Positions 8,209-17,729 of a DNA stretch of 52,699 bases are shown here, one piece after another (position 1 is the first letter of the stretch; each line of letters begins with the position of its first letter). The stretch is taken from the NCBI GenBank assembly GCA_903890485.1, contig CAITBM010000098.1:1-52699 (forward strand), written 5' to 3'. The notes below the pieces were generated by a model. The model was not told the origin of the DNA, did not search any database, and was given only the letters and a program-made list of their open reading frames with translations. A program made the position numbers and the translations under genes. Origin of the DNA: an uncultured Opitutaceae bacterium (GTDB taxonomy: Bacteria > Verrucomicrobiota > Verrucomicrobiia > Opitutales > Opitutaceae).

Positions 8209-8930
8209 AGGGCCACGCTGGGGACCGCCTCACCGACCGGGATCAGCTTCCTTTGGATCTCGGGCAGGGAAAGCTTCTCGATCTGCTCCAAGGTGAGCGC
8301 CTGGGACACGTTGAACCGGTCGGTCGCCGTGCGCCTGAGGGAGCTCAGGTGCGCCCCGCACCCCAGCTTGTTCCCAAGGTCGTGCGCCAGAGTCCGAACG
8401 TAGGTGCCCTTGGAGCAGCGCAGCCGGAACGTGATCACGGGGGACTGGAAGGCCAGGAGGTCCCAGGACATGACCCTGATGAAGCGCGGCTCCCGCTCGA
8501 CGTCCTCGCCCTTGCGCGCCTTCTTGTACAGCGGGACGCCCCCGATCTTGATAGCAGAGAACATGGGCGGCATCTGGTACTGGTCCCCGAGGAAGCCCTT
8601 TATCGCAGTCCGAATGTCCTCCTCGGTGAGCACGGGCACCGGGCGGGTTTCCATCACCTCCCCCTCCTTGTCCTGGGAGTCGGTGGTCTTGCCGAGCTCG
8701 ATCGTCCCCTCGTATTCCTTGTCGAGGCTGATCATGAACTGGGAGACCCGCGTGGCCTTGCCGACAAGTACGATCAGGAGACCGGTGGCCATCGGGTCGA
8801 GGGTCCCGGCATGGCCGATCTTCTTGGTGCGCAGCATTCCCCTCAGCCGGGCGATGACGTCGTGGGAGGTGTGTTCGCTCGGCTTGTCCACCAGGAGCAC
8901 CCCGTCGAGCTCGATTTGCTGTCCCAGCAT
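8205..8930 (-). CDS. truB: tRNA pseudouridine(55) synthase
   Basis: A 241-aa TruB-family enzyme that converts U55 of the tRNA T-loop to pseudouridine. [17 protein letters not shown] opens the domain, and [14 protein letters not shown] holds the catalytic Asp. [10 protein letters not shown], the [17 protein letters not shown] stretch and [15 protein letters not shown] complete the family signature. It lacks much of a C-terminal PUA extension, being shorter than the E. coli protein. It overlaps ribF by 4 nt and follows nrnA with a 3-nt gap, inside the conserved ribosome/translation operon. Confidence 0.95.
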   Translation of the reverse strand: MLGQQIELDGVLLVDKPSEHTSHDVIARLRGMLRTKKIGHAGTLDPMATGLLIVLVGKATRVSQFMISLDKEYEGTIELGKTTDSQDKEGEVMETRPVPVLTEEDIRTAIKGFLGDQYQMPPMFSAIKIGGVPLYKKARKGEDVEREPRFIRVMSWDLLAFQSPVITFRLRCSKGTYVRTLAHDLGNKLGCGAHLSSLRRTATDRFNVSQALTLEQIEKLSLPEIQRKLIPVGEAVPSVAL

Positions 8931-8933
8931 GGC

Positions 8934-9956
8934 TTAACGGGCTCGCGCGGCGCGGTCCGCGTCGACCACCTTCAGGCGGTCCTCGAGGGCCGCCAGGAGG
9001 CTCGCCCTGAATTCCCCGGCGCCGGTCTTGCGGTTCAGGCCAGCGGCGCAGGCATGTCCGCCGCCGCCAAAGAGGCCGGCCACCAGGTCAAGGCGGCAAA
9101 GGGGATCCTTGGCCCTCAGGCTCGCCTTGAAGCTTCCATCGGGCTTTTCCTCCACAAGGACGCCCACGTCGACCCCGTCGACGCACCTCGCGAAGTCCAC
9201 CAGGCCCTCCGTGTCCTCCGCCGTTGTCCCCGTCTCGGCATAGATGCCGGACTTGAGGGTTCCGATGCACACGCGCCCGCCGAGCTCCATCGAGAGCGAG
9301 GCCAGGAAGTGCTGCAGGAGCCGGAGCTTCCCGGCAGACTCGCGCTCGAAGAGCTCAAACCCCGCCTGCGCCGGCGACGCGCCGCGCGAGACCAGCTCGC
9401 CGGCGAGCATGAAGCAGCGCTGGGAGGTCGAGCTGTAGCGGAACTGCCCCGTGTCGGTGACGATCCCGGCGTAGAGGGCGGTCGCGGTGTCCGTGTCGAT
9501 CGTGATTCCCGCATCCAAGAAGACGCCCGCCAAGATCTCGCAGGCCGCCGCGGAGCCGCTGTCGACGATGTTCACCTCGGCAAAGCCGCCGTTGGAGAGG
9601 TGGTGGTCCACCGTCCCCTGGGGCTTGGGGAACCGGAGCTTGAGGCGCTCGCCGGCCCTGGAGTGGTCGGCGCAGTCGACGAAGACCGAGGCGGTGTCCT
9701 CGGGCAGGAGAAGCGCCTGGTCGGTGCCAAGGAAGGTGACGCCCTTGGTGAAGTAGGCGAGGCGCCTGGGCACCGGGTCGGGGTTCACGCAGACGGCGGG
9801 GGACCCCAGGAGGATCAGCACGCGGGCCAGCGCGACCTGCGAGCCGATGCAGTCGCCGTCGGGACGGGCATGGCCCACGACCGCCACGCTCCGGCCCCGA
9901 AGCGAGGACAAGAGCCTGGGAAAGCTTTCCGAGAACTCGGGAAAATATTTAGCCAT
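8934..9956 (-). CDS. nrnA: DHH/DHHA1 phosphoesterase, NrnA-like oligoribonuclease/pAp phosphatase
   Basis: A 340-aa two-domain phosphoesterase. The DHH domain has VAVVGHARPDGDCIGSQ, FVDCADHSRAG and the defining DHHLSNGGF. The DHHA1 domain ends with the glycine-rich GGGGHACAAG. Relatives degrade nanoRNA of 2-5 nt and dephosphorylate pAp, acting in the cytoplasm with Mn2+. Its position between rbfA and truB is the common one for this family in many phyla. The start codon overlaps the rbfA end by 8 nt. Confidence 0.92.
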   Translation of the reverse strand: MAKYFPEFSESFPRLLSSLRGRSVAVVGHARPDGDCIGSQVALARVLILLGSPAVCVNPDPVPRRLAYFTKGVTFLGTDQALLLPEDTASVFVDCADHSRAGERLKLRFPKPQGTVDHHLSNGGFAEVNIVDSGSAAACEILAGVFLDAGITIDTDTATALYAGIVTDTGQFRYSSTSQRCFMLAGELVSRGASPAQAGFELFERESAGKLRLLQHFLASLSMELGGRVCIGTLKSGIYAETGTTAEDTEGLVDFARCVDGVDVGVLVEEKPDGSFKASLRAKDPLCRLDLVAGLFGGGGHACAAGLNRKTGAGEFRASLLAALEDRLKVVDADRAARAR

Positions 9957-10329
9957 TGCTCGGCTCCTCGGTCGGCTCCCCCGCGGGTTCCCTCCTGGGC
10001 TCGATCGCGTCCATGGCGCTAAGGAGCCGCGCCACCCGGTCGCTCGACTTGTCGAGCACGTAGGTCATGCGCGGCAGGAACTTCAGAACGATGCGCTTGG
10101 AGAGCTCCTCGCGGATGTCGGGGGCCTTCTTCTGGATCCAGCGAAAGCGCTCGGTGACGGTGGCCTGGTCCCCGATGATGGCCACGAAGACCCGTCCGTC
10201 GCGCAGGTCCGGGGAGATCCTGACCTCCGACACCGTGATCGCCACCGACTCGGCCGTATACCGCTGCCGCAGGATATCGCTGATCTCGCGCTGGACGAGC
10301 TCGTTGATTCTGACGATGCGATTGGACAC
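9949..10329 (-). CDS. rbfA: 30S ribosome-binding factor A
   Basis: A 126-aa protein, typical RbfA size. It starts MSNRIVRINELVQREISDIL and contains VAITVSEVRISPDLRDGRVFV, the central KH-like type II core; a basic stretch MTYVLDKSSDRVARL follows. RbfA binds the 30S subunit during 16S rRNA 5' end maturation and cold adaptation. It lies 25 bp downstream of infB and overlaps nrnA, in the expected order. Confidence 0.94.
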   Translation of the reverse strand: MSNRIVRINELVQREISDILRQRYTAESVAITVSEVRISPDLRDGRVFVAIIGDQATVTERFRWIQKKAPDIREELSKRIVLKFLPRMTYVLDKSSDRVARLLSAMDAIEPRREPAGEPTEEPSNG

Positions 10330-10354
10330 GTGGTGGGGCCGTTAGGCCGGCCCT

Positions 10355-12775
10355 CTAGAGCGAAGCCCGGACCTTCTGGGTGTCGTAGCACTCGATCACG
10401 TCGCCGACCTGGTAGCCGTTGAAGTCATCGAGCTTGATGCCGCACTCAAGACCAGCCCTCACCTCGTTCGCGTCGTCCTTGAAGCGCTTGAGCGTTCCGA
10501 CCTTGCCCTCGTGGACGACCTCGCGGCCGCGGCGCAGGCGCGCTGCGGCGTTGCGGTTGATCTTGCCCTCGGTGACGAGGCAACCGGCGACAAAGCCCTT
10601 CGCCAGCGGGAAGGTGGCACGCACCTCGGCGGCCCCGAGCTTGATCTCCTTGATGTCGGGATCAAGGAGGTCGGCCATGAGCTCTTTGACCTTGTCGGCC
10701 AGCTCATAGATGATCTCGAAGGTCTCGATGCGAACCCCGTTGTGCTTGGCGAGCGGCGTGACGCCGTTCTCCAGCTTGGTCGAGAACCCGAGGATCGTGG
10801 CCCCGGCCGCCGCGGCCATGATGACGTCGTTCTTCGTGACCAGGCCGACGTCGGTGGAGACGATCTCCAGCGACACCTTGGCGCTCTTGATGCCCTCCAG
10901 CAGCTGCTTCACGGCCTCGGCGGAGCCGAACACGTCGGCCTTGACGATGACCTTGAGGACCTTCTGCTGCGTGGCCGCGATGTTCGCGAAGAGGTTCTCG
11001 ACGGAGATGTCCTTCTGGGCGGAGTCGACGGTCGTGACCGCCTTCTTCAGGCGGTGCGCCTCCTCCTCGGCCATGTTCTCGGCCTCGCGGGCGTTCTTGG
11101 CCGAGCGGAAAGGGGCCCCGCTGTCGGGAGTCCCTGACCAGCCGATGACCCGGACCGGAGTCGACGGGGGAGCCTCCTTGATGGGCTTGCCCTGGTCGTC
11201 AAACATGGCGCGGACCTTGGCCCACTGGGCGCCGCAAACGATGGCGTCGCCTGTCCTTAGGGTCCCCTTCTGCACGATGACGGTGGAGAGCGGGCCGCGG
11301 CCCACGTCGACCTGGGACTCGATCACGACACCCGAGACCTCGGCCTTGGGGTTCGCCTTGAGCTCGAGGACGTCGGCCTGAAGGAGGATCATCTCCAGCA
11401 GGTCATTGATGCCCGTGCCCTTCACGGCGGAGACGGGCACCGTGATGGTCTCCCCACCCCAGTCCTCGGGGACGATGCCCCGCTGCTGCATCTGGGCCTT
11501 GACCTGGTCCAAGTTCGCACCCTTCACGTCCATCTTGTTGACGGCGACGATCTGCACGACCTTCGCGTTGCGCGCGTGCTCGAGCGCCTCGTCGGTCTGC
11601 GGCATGAAGCCGTCGTCGGCGGCGACAACGAGGACCGCGATGTCGGTCACCGAGGCTCCGCGCGCGCGCATCTTGTTGAACGCAGCGTGGCCCGGGGTGT
11701 CGAGGAACGTGATCTTGCGGCCGTTGTGCTCGACCTGGTAGGCGCCGATGTGCTGGGTGATTCCACCCGCCTCGCCCGCCGCGACGTTCGCCTTGCGGAT
11801 CGCGTCAAGGAGCGAGGTCTTGCCGTGATCGACGTGGCCAAGGATGACCACGACCGGCGGCCTTAGGAGCATGTCCTTGGAGTCGTCGGCGACGGGCTTG
11901 GCCTTGCCCTTTTCCTTCGTCTGCTGCTGCTGGGCGGCATCGCCGCGGTGCTTGATGTCGAGGACGAAGCCGTATTTCTCCGCAACCTTCTGGGCCGCGG
12001 CCTCGTCGATCGTCGAGTTCATCGACGCGAAACCGCCCATCTGGTTGAGTTCGGAGATGAGCTTGAAGGGCTTGAGGCTCAGGGCCACCGCGAAGTCGCG
12101 GACAATGACCGGGGGCTTCAGGTGGATGACCTTCAGGCCTCCCTCGATGGTCACCACGGGAGCCGATGCCGAGGCCGGGGCCATCGTCGGCAAGGGCCGC
12201 GGGAAGGTCGGGGCGCGCACGGGGAGCGGCGGGGGGCCGGCCGCGGGCTTCGGGGCCTCGACGGCCGGGGCCTGCGGAAGGGGGGCGGGCTTGGGCTGTG
12301 CGATCACCGGGGGCGACTTGGCCGCGGGCAGTGCTGCCGGGGACAACGCGGCGGGGGCCGACACGATGCGGGGCGGCGCCACCGGCCGCGGAGGCGGGGG
12401 CGTCGGGGCCTTGGCGAGCGGAGGGGCGACCGGGCGCGGGGGCGTCCCGGCCTTCGCCACCGCCACGGCCTCGCGCTCGCGGGCGACGTCCTGGGCGGAT
12501 TTCACGAACATGCCGACGGGGCTCTTCGCCCGGGACGGCTCCACGGAATGGGCGCCCTGGACCTCAGGGGCCGCCGGGGCGGCCGGCTTCGGAGCCGGGG
12601 AGGCCGCCTCCTTGGCCGCGAACTCCTTCTCGATTTCCTCGATGTAGATCTTGCTGACCGTACTGGAGACAGACTTCGTGTCCGCCGCGACATAGCCGCG
12701 CTCCTTCAGGAGAGCCAGCATGTCGCGGCCCTCCATGTTGTGCTTTTTGGCTAGTTCGTGGATACGGGTGCTCAT
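10355..12775 (-). CDS. infB: Translation initiation factor IF-2
   Basis: An 806-aa GTPase that places initiator tRNA on the 30S subunit and promotes subunit joining. The N-terminus [20 protein letters not shown] is the IF2 N-domain. Residues about 60-220 are a Pro/Ala-rich low-complexity linker, common but variable in IF2. The G-domain has GHVDHGKT at 313-320, then DTPGHAAF, and NKMD. IF2 domains 2-4 fill the rest, including the block [14 protein letters not shown]. It follows nusA by 20 bp and precedes rbfA. Confidence 0.97.
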   Translation of the reverse strand: MSTRIHELAKKHNMEGRDMLALLKERGYVAADTKSVSSTVSKIYIEEIEKEFAAKEAASPAPKPAAPAAPEVQGAHSVEPSRAKSPVGMFVKSAQDVAREREAVAVAKAGTPPRPVAPPLAKAPTPPPPRPVAPPRIVSAPAALSPAALPAAKSPPVIAQPKPAPLPQAPAVEAPKPAAGPPPLPVRAPTFPRPLPTMAPASASAPVVTIEGGLKVIHLKPPVIVRDFAVALSLKPFKLISELNQMGGFASMNSTIDEAAAQKVAEKYGFVLDIKHRGDAAQQQQTKEKGKAKPVADDSKDMLLRPPVVVILGHVDHGKTSLLDAIRKANVAAGEAGGITQHIGAYQVEHNGRKITFLDTPGHAAFNKMRARGASVTDIAVLVVAADDGFMPQTDEALEHARNAKVVQIVAVNKMDVKGANLDQVKAQMQQRGIVPEDWGGETITVPVSAVKGTGINDLLEMILLQADVLELKANPKAEVSGVVIESQVDVGRGPLSTVIVQKGTLRTGDAIVCGAQWAKVRAMFDDQGKPIKEAPPSTPVRVIGWSGTPDSGAPFRSAKNAREAENMAEEEAHRLKKAVTTVDSAQKDISVENLFANIAATQQKVLKVIVKADVFGSAEAVKQLLEGIKSAKVSLEIVSTDVGLVTKNDVIMAAAAGATILGFSTKLENGVTPLAKHNGVRIETFEIIYELADKVKELMADLLDPDIKEIKLGAAEVRATFPLAKGFVAGCLVTEGKINRNAAARLRRGREVVHEGKVGTLKRFKDDANEVRAGLECGIKLDDFNGYQVGDVIECYDTQKVRASL

Positions 12776-12795
12776 TCGTGCGGACTTGGGTTTGC

Positions 12796-14022
12796 TCAGG
12801 AGGCGGTTACGCGCTGGATCACGTCCTGCGCTTCCTCGGCAGTGAATCCCGCGCTCACGAGATCGTCGGCGACAACGCCCTCGAACGCGGCGGGGGAATT
12901 GATGCCCATGTCGACCAAGCGGCCCGCGATCGCGGGATCGAGCCCCAGGGTCTTGACGAGCGCGTTCACGGCGTTGCCGCGAGGATCGTCGCCCTCGGCC
13001 TTGAATTCCTCGATGTCGATCCGCCAGCCGATCAGGCGCGAGGTGAGCCGGGCGTTCTGGCCCTTGCGGCCGATCGCGATTGCGAGGTCGTCGGTCGCCA
13101 CCTTCAGCAGGATCCTGCGGTTGCGCTCGTCGATGATGATCTCGCGCGGGGCTGCGGGCTTCAGGGCCTCGATCACCATCTCGCGCGGGTCGGCAAAATA
13201 CTTGATGATGTCGATCTTCTCGCCGCCGAGCTCCCGAACGATCGTCTTCACGCGCGCTCCGCGCGCGCCGACGCAGGCGCCCACCGGGTCGACCTTCGGG
13301 TCCTTGGAGGACACGGCGATCTTCGTGCGGTAGCTCGGCTCCCGCGCAAAGGCCTCAATCTTGACGGTCCCGTCGGCGATCTCGGTCACCTCCAGCTCAA
13401 AGAGCCGGCGGACGAACTTGGGGCTGGCGCGGGTCAGGATGATCTCGGGGCCGCGGGGCGTGTTCTCGATCTCGAGGAGCAGGCAGCGGATGCGGTCGCC
13501 GGGCTGGTACTCCTCCATCGGAACCTGCTCCTTGGCCGGCATCACGGCCTCGGCCTTGCCGATGTCGATGTAGATGTCGTTGCGCTCCCGGCGGCGAACC
13601 GTGCCGGTCACGATGTTGCCCACCTGGTCCTTGAAGTCGTCGTAGATGCGGTCCTTCTCGAACTGCCTGAGGCGCTGCATGACGGCCTGGCGGGCGGTCT
13701 GGGCGGCAATGCGCCCCAGGGTCGACGGATCGACCTCCTTCTCGACAAACTCGCCGATCACCGCGCCAGGCTTGATCGCCTGGGCCTTTTCCACGTGCAC
13801 CTCGGTCTTCGGGTTGCTGACCGAATCGACCACCTTCATCAGGGCCCAGGCCTTCAGCTGCCCGTTCTTCGGGTTGATATCGATCTTCAGCTCCTGGCCA
13901 GAGTTAACCCCTTTCTGCGCAGCAGTTTTGAGAGCATTCGCGATCGTCGCAATCATGTCGGCGCGCGGAATGCCCTTCTCTTTCTCCATGTACTCAAGGA
14001 CCGAAAGAATTTCGCTACTCAT
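12796..14022 (-). CDS. nusA: Transcription termination/antitermination factor NusA
   Basis: A 408-aa NusA that binds RNA polymerase and nascent RNA to modulate pausing, termination and antitermination. The N-terminal domain starts [17 protein letters not shown]; an S1 domain covers about 135-200 ([13 protein letters not shown]); two KH modules cover about 225-345 ([17 protein letters not shown] and [17 protein letters not shown]); and a short helix-hairpin-helix-like tail closes it (about 350-408). ATG 14022 was chosen because the upstream in-frame stretch is the U-tract and hairpin of a terminator-like element. No Shine-Dalgarno sequence is visible. It is the first gene of the operon, and its leader may be an attenuator. 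Confidence 0.96.
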   Translation of the reverse strand: MSSEILSVLEYMEKEKGIPRADMIATIANALKTAAQKGVNSGQELKIDINPKNGQLKAWALMKVVDSVSNPKTEVHVEKAQAIKPGAVIGEFVEKEVDPSTLGRIAAQTARQAVMQRLRQFEKDRIYDDFKDQVGNIVTGTVRRRERNDIYIDIGKAEAVMPAKEQVPMEEYQPGDRIRCLLLEIENTPRGPEIILTRASPKFVRRLFELEVTEIADGTVKIEAFAREPSYRTKIAVSSKDPKVDPVGACVGARGARVKTIVRELGGEKIDIIKYFADPREMVIEALKPAAPREIIIDERNRRILLKVATDDLAIAIGRKGQNARLTSRLIGWRIDIEEFKAEGDDPRGNAVNALVKTLGLDPAIAGRLVDMGINSPAAFEGVVADDLVSAGFTAEEAQDVIQRVTAS

Positions 14023-14037
14023 ATGTTGGAAGTGTGG

Positions 14038-14081
14038 AAAAAAAAAGCGGGCCCCAGGGCCCACTTTAAGCTAAAAGTGAG
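14038..14081 (-). promoter_or_regulatory. Attenuator-like leader of nusA: terminator hairpin with overlapping alternative hairpin
   Basis: On the minus strand GTGGGC (14064-14059) pairs with GCCCGC (14052-14047), then nine U residues follow (14046-14038), which is a canonical intrinsic terminator. Upstream, CTCACTTT (14081-14074) can pair with AAAGTGGG (14067-14060), 8 bp with one G-U and a 6-nt loop. This second stem consumes almost the whole 5' arm of the terminator, so the two are mutually exclusive. The U-tract ends 15 nt before the nusA ATG. It could alternatively be only the terminator of tRNA-Ser, but nusA transcription from the promoter upstream would still cross it. Confidence 0.6.
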
Positions 14082-14098
14082 GGTGATAAAGAACCTGT

Positions 14099-14128
14099 AG
14101 GGTACCGCCCGGGGGCAAATGTTGTCAA
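14099..14128 (-). promoter_or_regulatory. Candidate nusA promoter
   Basis: On the minus strand a perfect -35 TTGACA (14128-14123) is followed after 18 nt by TACCCT (14104-14099), a 3/6 match to the -10 consensus. Transcription from here would begin near 14092 and give a leader of about 70 nt that contains the attenuator-like hairpins. It lies between tRNA-Ser and nusA. Confidence 0.45.
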
Positions 14129-14200
14129 GCCCACCCCCGCCCGGTTGCTCCCCCCCTCTGGGAATCGCCCAAAATGGGGCCGGCAGGCCGGGGCGATAAA

Positions 14201-14291
14201 TGGCGGAGGAGGAGGGATTCGAACCCCCGGTGAGCTTGCGCCCACGTCTGATTTCAAGTCAGGTGCCTTAAACCAACTCAGCCACTCCTCC
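14201..14291 (-). tRNA. tRNA-Ser (anticodon TGA), CCA encoded
   Basis: A 91-nt class II tRNA on the minus strand. Acceptor arms GGAGGAG and CTCCTCC pair. The D-arm has GGCTGAGTTGGTTTAAGGC, the anticodon loop CTTGAAA gives TGA, a long variable arm (GTGGGCGCAAGCTCAC) folds on itself, and the T-loop is TTCGAAT. Discriminator G is followed by encoded CCA. A TTGACC at 14333-14328 (minus) is a possible -35 element. Confidence 0.97.
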
Positions 14292-14471
14292 GACTTGGGC
14301 CTCCAAAGCTGGGGGATGAGCCGGCAAGGTCAATGGCGGAGGAGGCGGTGGGCCGGCCGGGGTACGTAGTCCCCCACTCGCCTGGCAGGAGGATTGGGGC
14401 GATAACTCGGGTCCGCCCCGCGCGGTGTTCGCCCGGGGCCCACGACGCCCATTCCAACCCTGCCCAAGGAC

Positions 14472-14912
14472 ATGAACGAGACCACGCCCTCGGCCGTGAC
14501 CACTCTGCCCTCCCTCCGGCAGGCTCCCTGGCTGCAGTGGCGGGGGTCGGGACGGGTCCTTGTGGTCGAGGACGACCCCGCCGTACGCATGCTGGTTGTC
14601 CGGGCACTGCCCAAGCTCGGCTTCACGGCCTCCTCCGCCGGAAACGGGGCCGAGGCCCTCTCCCTCTTCCAGGCCAACCCACTGGACTATGTCCTTATCC
14701 TTACGGATCTTAAGCTTCCCGGGATGGAGGTGGGTGACATGATCCGGGCGATCCAGGCCGTGCGCCCGGAATTGGCGGTGATCCTGATGACGGGCTACCC
14801 CCGCGAGAAGGTTGCCGAGAAGGTCGGCAAGGCGCACCTAGCGGGCTTCGTCCCGAAGCCGTTCACTCTCGAAACCCTTGCAGCCGAGATCCGAAGCGTC
14901 CTTGCCCCCTAG
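14472..14912 (+). CDS. Stand-alone response regulator receiver (CheY-like)
   Basis: A 146-aa protein with about 25 N-terminal residues of low conservation, then one REC domain. The acidic pair Asp34-Asp35 (VVEDDP), the phospho-acceptor Asp79 (LTDLKLPGM), the switch Thr107 (LMTGY) and Lys129 (PKPF) are all present, so it should be phosphorylatable. There is no output domain, so signalling must pass by protein contact. No histidine kinase is adjacent. An AAGGA lies just before the ATG. Its stop codon overlaps that of the converging zinc peptidase gene through a shared CTAG. Confidence 0.9.
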   Translation: MNETTPSAVTTLPSLRQAPWLQWRGSGRVLVVEDDPAVRMLVVRALPKLGFTASSAGNGAEALSLFQANPLDYVLILTDLKLPGMEVGDMIRAIQAVRPELAVILMTGYPREKVAEKVGKAHLAGFVPKPFTLETLAAEIRSVLAP

Positions 14913-15622
14913 TTCCGCCGCGAGAGCAGCGAGAGGAGATTAAGGAGTACGGCCATGAAGGCCGCCAGGTACGTGAGGGCGGCCGCGTCCAGGGTCTCGT
15001 TAACCCCCGGCATTTCGTCGGGGTCCAAGATGCCCAGGGAGACCAGCTGCAGCTTGGCCCGGCGGCTGGCGTCGTACTCGACCGGCAGCGTGATCAGCTG
15101 GAAGACCGTGAGGATCGAGAAGACGACAATCCCGATGTCGAGAATCATGCTGCTCACGTAGCGGTCCCGGATCACAAAGAAGCTGGCCAGGTAAACGAAC
15201 GGGACGACTCCCGCGGCGATTCGGGTAACGGGTGCCATGGACATGCGAAACTCGAGCATCGAGTAGCCCTCCTGGTGCTGCAGGGCGTGGCCCGCCTCGT
15301 GGGCGGCGACCCCGATAGCGGCCAGGCTCGTTCCGCGGTAATTCTCGGAGGAGAGGACGAGCGTCTTCTTTGACGGGTCGTAATGGTCCGTAAGGTGGCC
15401 GTCGGTCTCCTCGATCTGGACGTCGGCTATGCCCGCCCGCGCCATGACGGCGGCCGCCGCATCGCGGCCGGTGATCCCCCCCCTTGAGAGGACCTGCAGG
15501 TTCTTCGAGTAGGCGCGGGAAACCTTGATCTGGGCGTAGATCGAGAACCCGAACACGAAGACAAAGAGGAGGGTGATGATCCCCGGGGGAATGAAGAAAG
15601 AGACGAGGAGAGTCGGCATCAT
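14909..15622 (-). CDS. YugP-like neutral zinc metallopeptidase (Zn_peptidase_2)
   Basis: A 237-aa membrane metallopeptidase. A long N-terminal hydrophobic segment (IPPGIITLLFVFVFGF) is followed by the cytoplasm- or membrane-proximal catalytic region with HEAGH at 108-112, two further transmembrane segments, and a C-terminal hydrophobic helix. The overall plan and the blocks VSRAYSKN, TDHYDPSKKTLVLS and EYDASRRAK are those of the YugP family, whose physiological substrates are largely unknown. It precedes the M3 oligopeptidase on the same strand (38-bp gap), so a proteolysis unit is possible. Confidence 0.88.
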   Translation of the reverse strand: MMPTLLVSFFIPPGIITLLFVFVFGFSIYAQIKVSRAYSKNLQVLSRGGITGRDAAAAVMARAGIADVQIEETDGHLTDHYDPSKKTLVLSSENYRGTSLAAIGVAAHEAGHALQHQEGYSMLEFRMSMAPVTRIAAGVVPFVYLASFFVIRDRYVSSMILDIGIVVFSILTVFQLITLPVEYDASRRAKLQLVSLGILDPDEMPGVNETLDAAALTYLAAFMAVLLNLLSLLSRRN

Positions 15623-15660
15623 GGTATGAGTCCCCTAATATTGGCCAAAGTGCCGGGTTT

Positions 15661-17724
15661 TCAAGTCGCCAGTCCGCTGCGAAGCAGGAGCGCCCCGACG
15701 TCCGGATCGCGTCCCATGAACCTTCTGAAGAGCTCCGCCGGATCCACGGAGTTTCCCCGGCTCAGGATCGCGTCGACGAACTCCTGCCCCACCCTCTCAT
15801 TGAAGATCCCCTCCCTGCGGAACCTGGTGAACGCGTCGGCGTCGAGCACCTCGGCCCACTTGTAGGAGTAGTATCCTGCGGCGTAGCCGACGGGATCGGA
15901 GAAGAGGTGCGTGAAGCGCCGCACGATGGTCGGGACCTTGGGCTCGGTCGGGATCAGGGTGTCCGAAATCAACGCGCGCACGCGCGACTCGACGTCCCCC
16001 TCCCCGGCAAACTCGTCGGCGCGCAAATGCATCAGCAGATCCATCTTCGCGAACGCGACCTGGCGCATCCCCGCACACGCGGACCGGAAATTGCGGGCCG
16101 CGATCATCTTCCTGAAGAGGGCCTCCGGGATGGCCTCCCCGCTCTGGTAGTGCCGCGCGAAGAGGTCCAGGCCCTCCCGCTCCCAGCACCAGTTCTCCAT
16201 GATCTGCGACGGGAGCTCGACGAAGTCCCAGGCCACGTTGGTGCCGTTGAGCGCCTTGATCTCGACCTCGCCCAAAAGGTGGTGGATCAGGTGACCGAAT
16301 TCGTGGAAGATGGTCTCGACCTCGCGGTGCGAGAGGAGCGCCGGACGGCCAGGGGCCGGGGGCGTCATGTTCCCGCAGATCACACCCAAGTGGGGCGCCC
16401 GCGTGCCGTCGGGGCGGGGCCCTCCGGTCAGGAGGCCCCCCATCCAGGCGCCCCCCCGCTTCGACTCCCTGGGGTGCCAGTCGGCGTAGAAGGAGCCGAT
16501 GTGGATCCCCCTGCGGTCGTGGACGTCGTAGAATAGAACCTCGGGGTGCCAGGTTTCGACCTCGCCCGCGGCGCGGGCCGTGACCCTTAACCCGAACACG
16601 CGGCGGACCACCTCGAAGAGCCCGCTCATGACGCGGTCCATCGGGAAGAACGGCCTGAGCTCCTCCTCGTCGAAGGCGTAGTGCGCGCGCCTGAGCCGCT
16701 CGGCCCGGAAGCCGATCTCCCAGGGGGCAAGGCGCCCCGGCTCCCCTCCCACCTCCCGCGCCTTGGACTCCTCGAGCTCGCGGCACTCCCGGACAAAGGC
16801 CCCGGCGCACCGGCTGCGGAAGTCCTCGACGAACGCGAGGGCGCGGTCGCCGGACTTGGCCATGCGGCGGGAGAGCACGAGGTCGGCAAAATTCTTCCTC
16901 CCGAGGAGGCGGGCCTTCTCGGCCCGCAGTTCCAGGATCCGGGGGATAAGGGGGGAGTTGTCGTGGGGCGCCTTGGCCGCGATGCCGGCAGCCGCCGTCC
17001 ACATCTCCCGCCTCAGGCCGTCGTCCTCGACATAGGTCAGGAACGGCTCGAGTGAGGGCATCTGAAGCGTGAAGCGCCAGGCGGGTTTTCCCTCCGAGGC
17101 GAGGCCCTTGGCCGTCGCCTCGGCAAGCGCCCGGGCCTTCGCGTGGGCGGGAAGCCCGGCGAGCCTCGGCTCGTCGTGAACCACCAGCTCCCAGGCATTG
17201 GTTGAGTCGAGCACGTTCTCCGAGAAGCGCTGGGTGAGCTGGGCCAACTCGGCCTGGATCGCCTCAAGCCGCGCCTTGCCGTCGGACCCAAGGTCGGCCC
17301 CGGCGTCCCGGAACTCGGCCAGGGTCTCGCCCAGGTAGCGCGCGCCAACAGGGCCCAGGGACCGGGCCTCCTCGGTCTCGGAAAACGCCTTGATGCGCGC
17401 CCAGAGTGCCGCCCTGAGCGGGATCCGCGCGATGAAGGCCGACACCCGCGGAAGCACCGCATTGTGGGCCTCGCGCATCGGGGGCGAGTCCATGACGGCC
17501 TGCAGGTGGGTCACCCGTCCCCAGGCGTTGCCCAGGGGTTCCGTTGACAGGTCGAAGGCGCGCAGCGTGTTCTCGAACGTCGGCTTGGCGGGATCGGTCT
17601 CGATCGCCACGAGCGCGGCCTCCGCGCCGCGGATCGCCTCGTCGATCGAGGGAACGACGGCCTCGGGCTTAAGCTGCGTCCAGGGGATGTGGAAGGCCGG
17701 GTCGAGGAAGGGAAGGTCGGGCAT
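15661..17724 (-). CDS. prlC: M3 family oligopeptidase (oligopeptidase A-like)
   Basis: A 687-aa thimet/oligopeptidase-A type zinc peptidase, matching the length of PrlC (about 680). The thermolysin-type motif HEFGHLIHH has the HExxH at 474-478, and the downstream stretch FVELPSQIMENW supplies the third ligand Glu. Family blocks FSENVLDSTNAWEL and FYADWHPRESKRGGAW are visible. It degrades cytosolic peptides, including cleaved signal peptides in E. coli. ATG 17724 was preferred over an upstream TTG at 17736: an AGGA lies 6 nt before it and it leaves 5 bp from the TonB receptor gene. Confidence 0.93.
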   Translation of the reverse strand: MPDLPFLDPAFHIPWTQLKPEAVVPSIDEAIRGAEAALVAIETDPAKPTFENTLRAFDLSTEPLGNAWGRVTHLQAVMDSPPMREAHNAVLPRVSAFIARIPLRAALWARIKAFSETEEARSLGPVGARYLGETLAEFRDAGADLGSDGKARLEAIQAELAQLTQRFSENVLDSTNAWELVVHDEPRLAGLPAHAKARALAEATAKGLASEGKPAWRFTLQMPSLEPFLTYVEDDGLRREMWTAAAGIAAKAPHDNSPLIPRILELRAEKARLLGRKNFADLVLSRRMAKSGDRALAFVEDFRSRCAGAFVRECRELEESKAREVGGEPGRLAPWEIGFRAERLRRAHYAFDEEELRPFFPMDRVMSGLFEVVRRVFGLRVTARAAGEVETWHPEVLFYDVHDRRGIHIGSFYADWHPRESKRGGAWMGGLLTGGPRPDGTRAPHLGVICGNMTPPAPGRPALLSHREVETIFHEFGHLIHHLLGEVEIKALNGTNVAWDFVELPSQIMENWCWEREGLDLFARHYQSGEAIPEALFRKMIAARNFRSACAGMRQVAFAKMDLLMHLRADEFAGEGDVESRVRALISDTLIPTEPKVPTIVRRFTHLFSDPVGYAAGYYSYKWAEVLDADAFTRFRREGIFNERVGQEFVDAILSRGNSVDPAELFRRFMGRDPDVGALLLRSGLAT

Positions 17725-17729
17725 CAATC

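Noticed and set aside
12166-12657. Repetitive Pro/Ala coding region inside infB as a repeat array
   Set aside because: It is the variable low-complexity linker of IF2, not a tandem DNA array.
8253-14100. Long open frames on the plus strand opposite nrnA, infB and nusA (up to about 590 codons)
   Set aside because: They are antisense shadows of high-GC genes with strong codon bias; their products are low-complexity Arg/Gly/Ala/Leu-rich with no recognisable motif.
14201-14346. Direct repeat TGGCGGAGGAGG at 14201 and 14335, resembling an integration att duplication at a tRNA 3' end
   Set aside because: Only 12 bp, GC-rich and with no integrase or foreign gene nearby; a chance match is more likely.
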